This document shows positions 62,101 through 64,000 of a stretch of 64,000 nucleotides of DNA, piece after piece. The DNA lies in assembly GCA_036785325.1 (NCBI GenBank), contig JAXIVH010000012.1:8267636-8331635 (forward strand), given 5' to 3'. The position numbers and the translations under genes were made by a program. The notes beneath the pieces are model-generated. The model was not told the origin of the DNA and searched no databases. It saw nothing but the letters and a program-made list of their open reading frames with translations. Position 1 is the first letter of the stretch. Every line of letters starts with the position of its first letter. The DNA comes from Urophycis tenuis. Lineage: Eukaryota > Chordata > Actinopteri > Gadiformes > Phycidae.

Positions 62101-63308
62101 ATTATCATTTTTAATATCATTATTATTGTTGTTATGATTATGATTATTACCGGTATTATTATTATTATTATTATCCATAGTCACCTTAAGTCCTTCCATA
62201 TATCTGAAGGTTGTAAATGTTGCGAGGCACACTTTGAGACGGCCCTCTCAAAGTGTCTGAAAGCCCCAGACAGCCAGAATATCACTTCCTGTGTTCATCA
62301 CATTCACATCTGCACACTGTACTACTCTCTGTTGGTTCAGGAAGGGCTTACTTCTGCGTGAACTTTATTCTACGGGACCTTGGACTTGATTCAGAGAACC
62401 GCTGTTCTCTGAATGAAGTCAGCCGTTATTCAACAACCGTCGACTAAGTTCCCTTGCCGTGCGAACAGAACCAAACGTGTTTGATGAGTTTAGATGCCAA
62501 GAGTGTGTGTGAAGGTTTTAAATCAGCAACAAGTGGTCTGTCGCCACTGTACAAATACACTGAACACTGCCCGGGATGATATCCTGCTGAATATCTCCGT
62601 CTCCCCTTTTCCCATAAGTTATGACTCAATGTGGTAGGATCGCTGGAACGCTGGAGCTCAAGGCTTTGTTCTGCTGAATATCTCTGCCTCCTATTCCCAT
62701 AAGTTATGTCTCAATGTAGTAGGGTCGCTGGAACAAGAGCTCAAGACCCACAGACAAACTAACAAAATATCTTCACCAGGAACACTGATAAGCCTCCGTG
62801 ATCGCTCTCTTCAACATGCCATAATATCCAAAATCCCCCCCTACCCCCCTCTCTGCTCCCCAGACCACGTGCAGCTGGACTCCAAGGATCTGCGCTGGGT
62901 GGGCGCCTGGTGGCTGGGATTCCTGATCGCCTCCTGCCTCCTCTTCCTCTCCTCTCTGCCCTACCTGTTCTTCCCGAGATCCATGCCCAAAGAGGTGCAG
63001 TGTGACCACAGTATGAGGAGCACGCTATCGTCGTGGTGATCACTGTCACGTTGTACCGACTGACTCAAGTTTTACCGCTGTTTTTTTTTTTTCAAACGCG
63101 ACTTGAGATATTCTTGAAAGAAATCTAATCCAAGAATAATTGATATCCTGTGGCTTTTTCTGCCTCTGATGGCACATGCGGGTGAATACTGATGGTATTT
63201 TTCTATTTCAATCGCTCCAGTTTGTCTCTCTCGCCGAGGGGTCCAAGTCAGTGGATGGGAAGGAGCTGGACACTGTCCAGCCAGTCACACTCACACAGTT
63301 TCTCAGAA
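59143..63308 (+). CDS. slco2b1: Solute carrier organic anion transporter 2B1-like (OATP), N-terminal part; right edge truncated
   Basis: Seven coding exons (59143-59202, 59391-59528, 59637-59793, 59919-60143, 61004-61102, 62864-62994, 63221-63308) encode the first 299 residues; the rest (human about 700 aa) lies beyond the window. OATPs are 12-helix plasma-membrane transporters taking up organic anions such as steroid sulphates and bile acids. TM1 is FFVFCQSFLQLAQLMVSG. Next come KSSISTIERRYGFTS, FFGSRVHRPRFIGAGALLAG, the extracellular loop with NTT and NHS glycosylation sites, and PIQPFGMSYVDDFA. The OATP signature is clear: DLRWVGAWWLGFL. The LQLAQLMVSG, SIK and KSSIST wording is nearest SLCO2B1, with SLCO2A1 as the alternative. 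The N terminus is short, about 20 residues before TM1. The last visible exon is the cytoplasmic loop before TM7. Confidence 0.9.
60157..60694. repeat. 34-bp minisatellite, about 16 copies, in slco2b1 intron 4
   Basis: Unit GAGTACAATTAGACTGAACT plus GTAGTTCATTACAT. The outermost copies differ (CACGAGTGCAATT on the left, ATGAGTATAATTCAACT on the right) while central copies are nearly identical, as expected of recent internal expansion. The array starts only about 14 nt after the exon 4 donor. Confidence 0.95.
61855..61920 (+). mobile_element. tRNA-like SINE head or tRNA-derived fragment
   Basis: TAGCTCAGAGTGTGG (A-box-like) and GGCGGTTCGATCCCC (B-box-like) about 25 nt apart, with no convincing cloverleaf. 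It is therefore more likely a SINE head than a functional tRNA. It lies in slco2b1 intron 5. Confidence 0.5.
62582..62736. repeat. Tandem duplication of about 88 bp in slco2b1 intron 5
   Basis: CTGCTGAATATCTC..CCCATAAGTTATG..TCAATGT.GTAGG.TCGCTGGAAC occurs at about 62580-62653 and 62670-62735, with the same order of blocks and a few differences. Confidence 0.85.
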
Positions 63309-63683
63309 GTAAGGCCATTTTCTGTTTTCAGACACGCTACTGGTCGATAATCAACGATCATCAACGCTGGATGACGTGGTTCCGAGAACAGCAGCAGCAA
63401 CATCTGCTCTAGTTTATAAATGCCAAACGAGATCATGCCAACAGGACTATTAACTGTGAACTAATTAAAACATGCACGGGATGCTGTCTTAATTATGGCC
63501 ACGCCTCGTCCAACCCGTTCTGCTGTGGTTGGAAGAGTTTGTCAATTGAAAACATCTTGAGTGACCATGAGAAAGTGAAGCAACGCAGCTGTGTCCATGT
63601 AGCCATAGCTGCTTAAGATGTCATTAGATTACATGTGCATATTTAAAATTTTGTTAGGCCAATATGAAATATCGCGGCTTAAA

Positions 63684-63734
63684 CACTCACAGTTTCTCAG
63701 AAGTAAGGCCATTTTCTGTATTCAGACACGCTAT
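63684..63734 (+). pseudogene. Partial duplicate of the slco2b1 exon 7 / intron 7 junction
   Basis: CACTCACAGTTTCTCAGAAG then TAAGGCCATTTTCTGTATTC reproduces 63290-63336 with a 2-nt deletion and one substitution. It carries the last roughly 15 coding bases plus the GTAAGG donor, but not the rest of the exon. The rest of 63309-64000 shows no further exon. Confidence 0.85.
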
Positions 63735-64000
63735 AGTCATTCGAGTAGTCTCTTAGGACCTTAATCCTTAAGCCTTTCTCGAATGCCCCTAAAATCCCCC
63801 ATTCTGACCCAATCCACCACCGAGTCCAAGGTATTTAGACCACAGCAGTAAGGCGTTAGGTAACACATGTCCATGCCCTGCCTCATTTATTTTTGCAGGG
63901 CCATGTGTTTTCACAACACCAAAATACCTTGGCTCCAGTTTCTACCTTTCCACATTTGGTTGCTCAAGTCCAGACGTGTAGTACTGGGAGCCTTTTGTGG

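Overview
This is a 64 kb window of vertebrate nuclear DNA, and almost certainly a ray-finned (teleost) fish. Every gene is split by GT-AG introns, and the proteins are close to vertebrate orthologues. Intergenic DNA and introns are crowded with very long dinucleotide tracts, G/C homopolymers, minisatellites and tRNA-derived SINE remnants. The microsatellite load recalls cod-like fishes (Gadiformes), but that is only an impression. There is no prokaryotic operon, CRISPR array, phage or viral gene here.

Layout, left to right: the last three coding exons of efhd2 (+, 1-726, with a 3' UTR to about 3.3 kb); a divergent FAM107-family gene (+, 5253-7271); complete rcc2 (+, 10900-17868, 12 coding exons, 494 aa); complete icmt (-, 23575-19933, 5 exons, 291 aa), convergent with rcc2; complete rtel1 (-, 36508-24793, modelled as 32 exons, 1148 aa); complete stk38 (+, 39245-46541, 13 exons, 471 aa), head-to-head with rtel1; a prodynorphin gene pdyn (+, promoter about 52.5 kb, coding 52970-53918, 226 aa); and the first seven coding exons of an SLCO2B1-like organic-anion transporter (+, 59143-63308), which runs off the right edge. 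Reading frame and intron phase were carried through each model by hand, and each complete model closes to a whole number of codons.

The genes do not form a pathway. They cover calcium/actin signalling (efhd2, FAM107), chromosome passenger and mitotic function (rcc2), CAAX-protein methylation (icmt), telomere and replication helicase activity (rtel1), Hippo/NDR kinase signalling (stk38), opioid neuropeptides (pdyn) and transport (slco2b1). In human, efhd2, rcc2 and icmt lie on 1p36, while rtel1, stk38, pdyn and slco2b1 lie elsewhere, so the window is a mosaic of ancestral linkage blocks.

I found no wholly new system. The most interesting observations are: near-identical direct repeats flanking pdyn; a prodynorphin with a decayed neo-endorphin unit, an enlarged Met-type dynorphin A and two missing framework cysteines; a GC-AG intron in rtel1 whose donor is followed by a 27-nt U tract; a (UG)60 tract abutting an rtel1 3' splice site; a 9-nt donor shift adding three residues beside the autoinhibitory segment of stk38; a 37-bp minisatellite whose every unit centres on a 14-bp palindrome; and a perfect 28-bp inverted repeat in an rcc2 intron.
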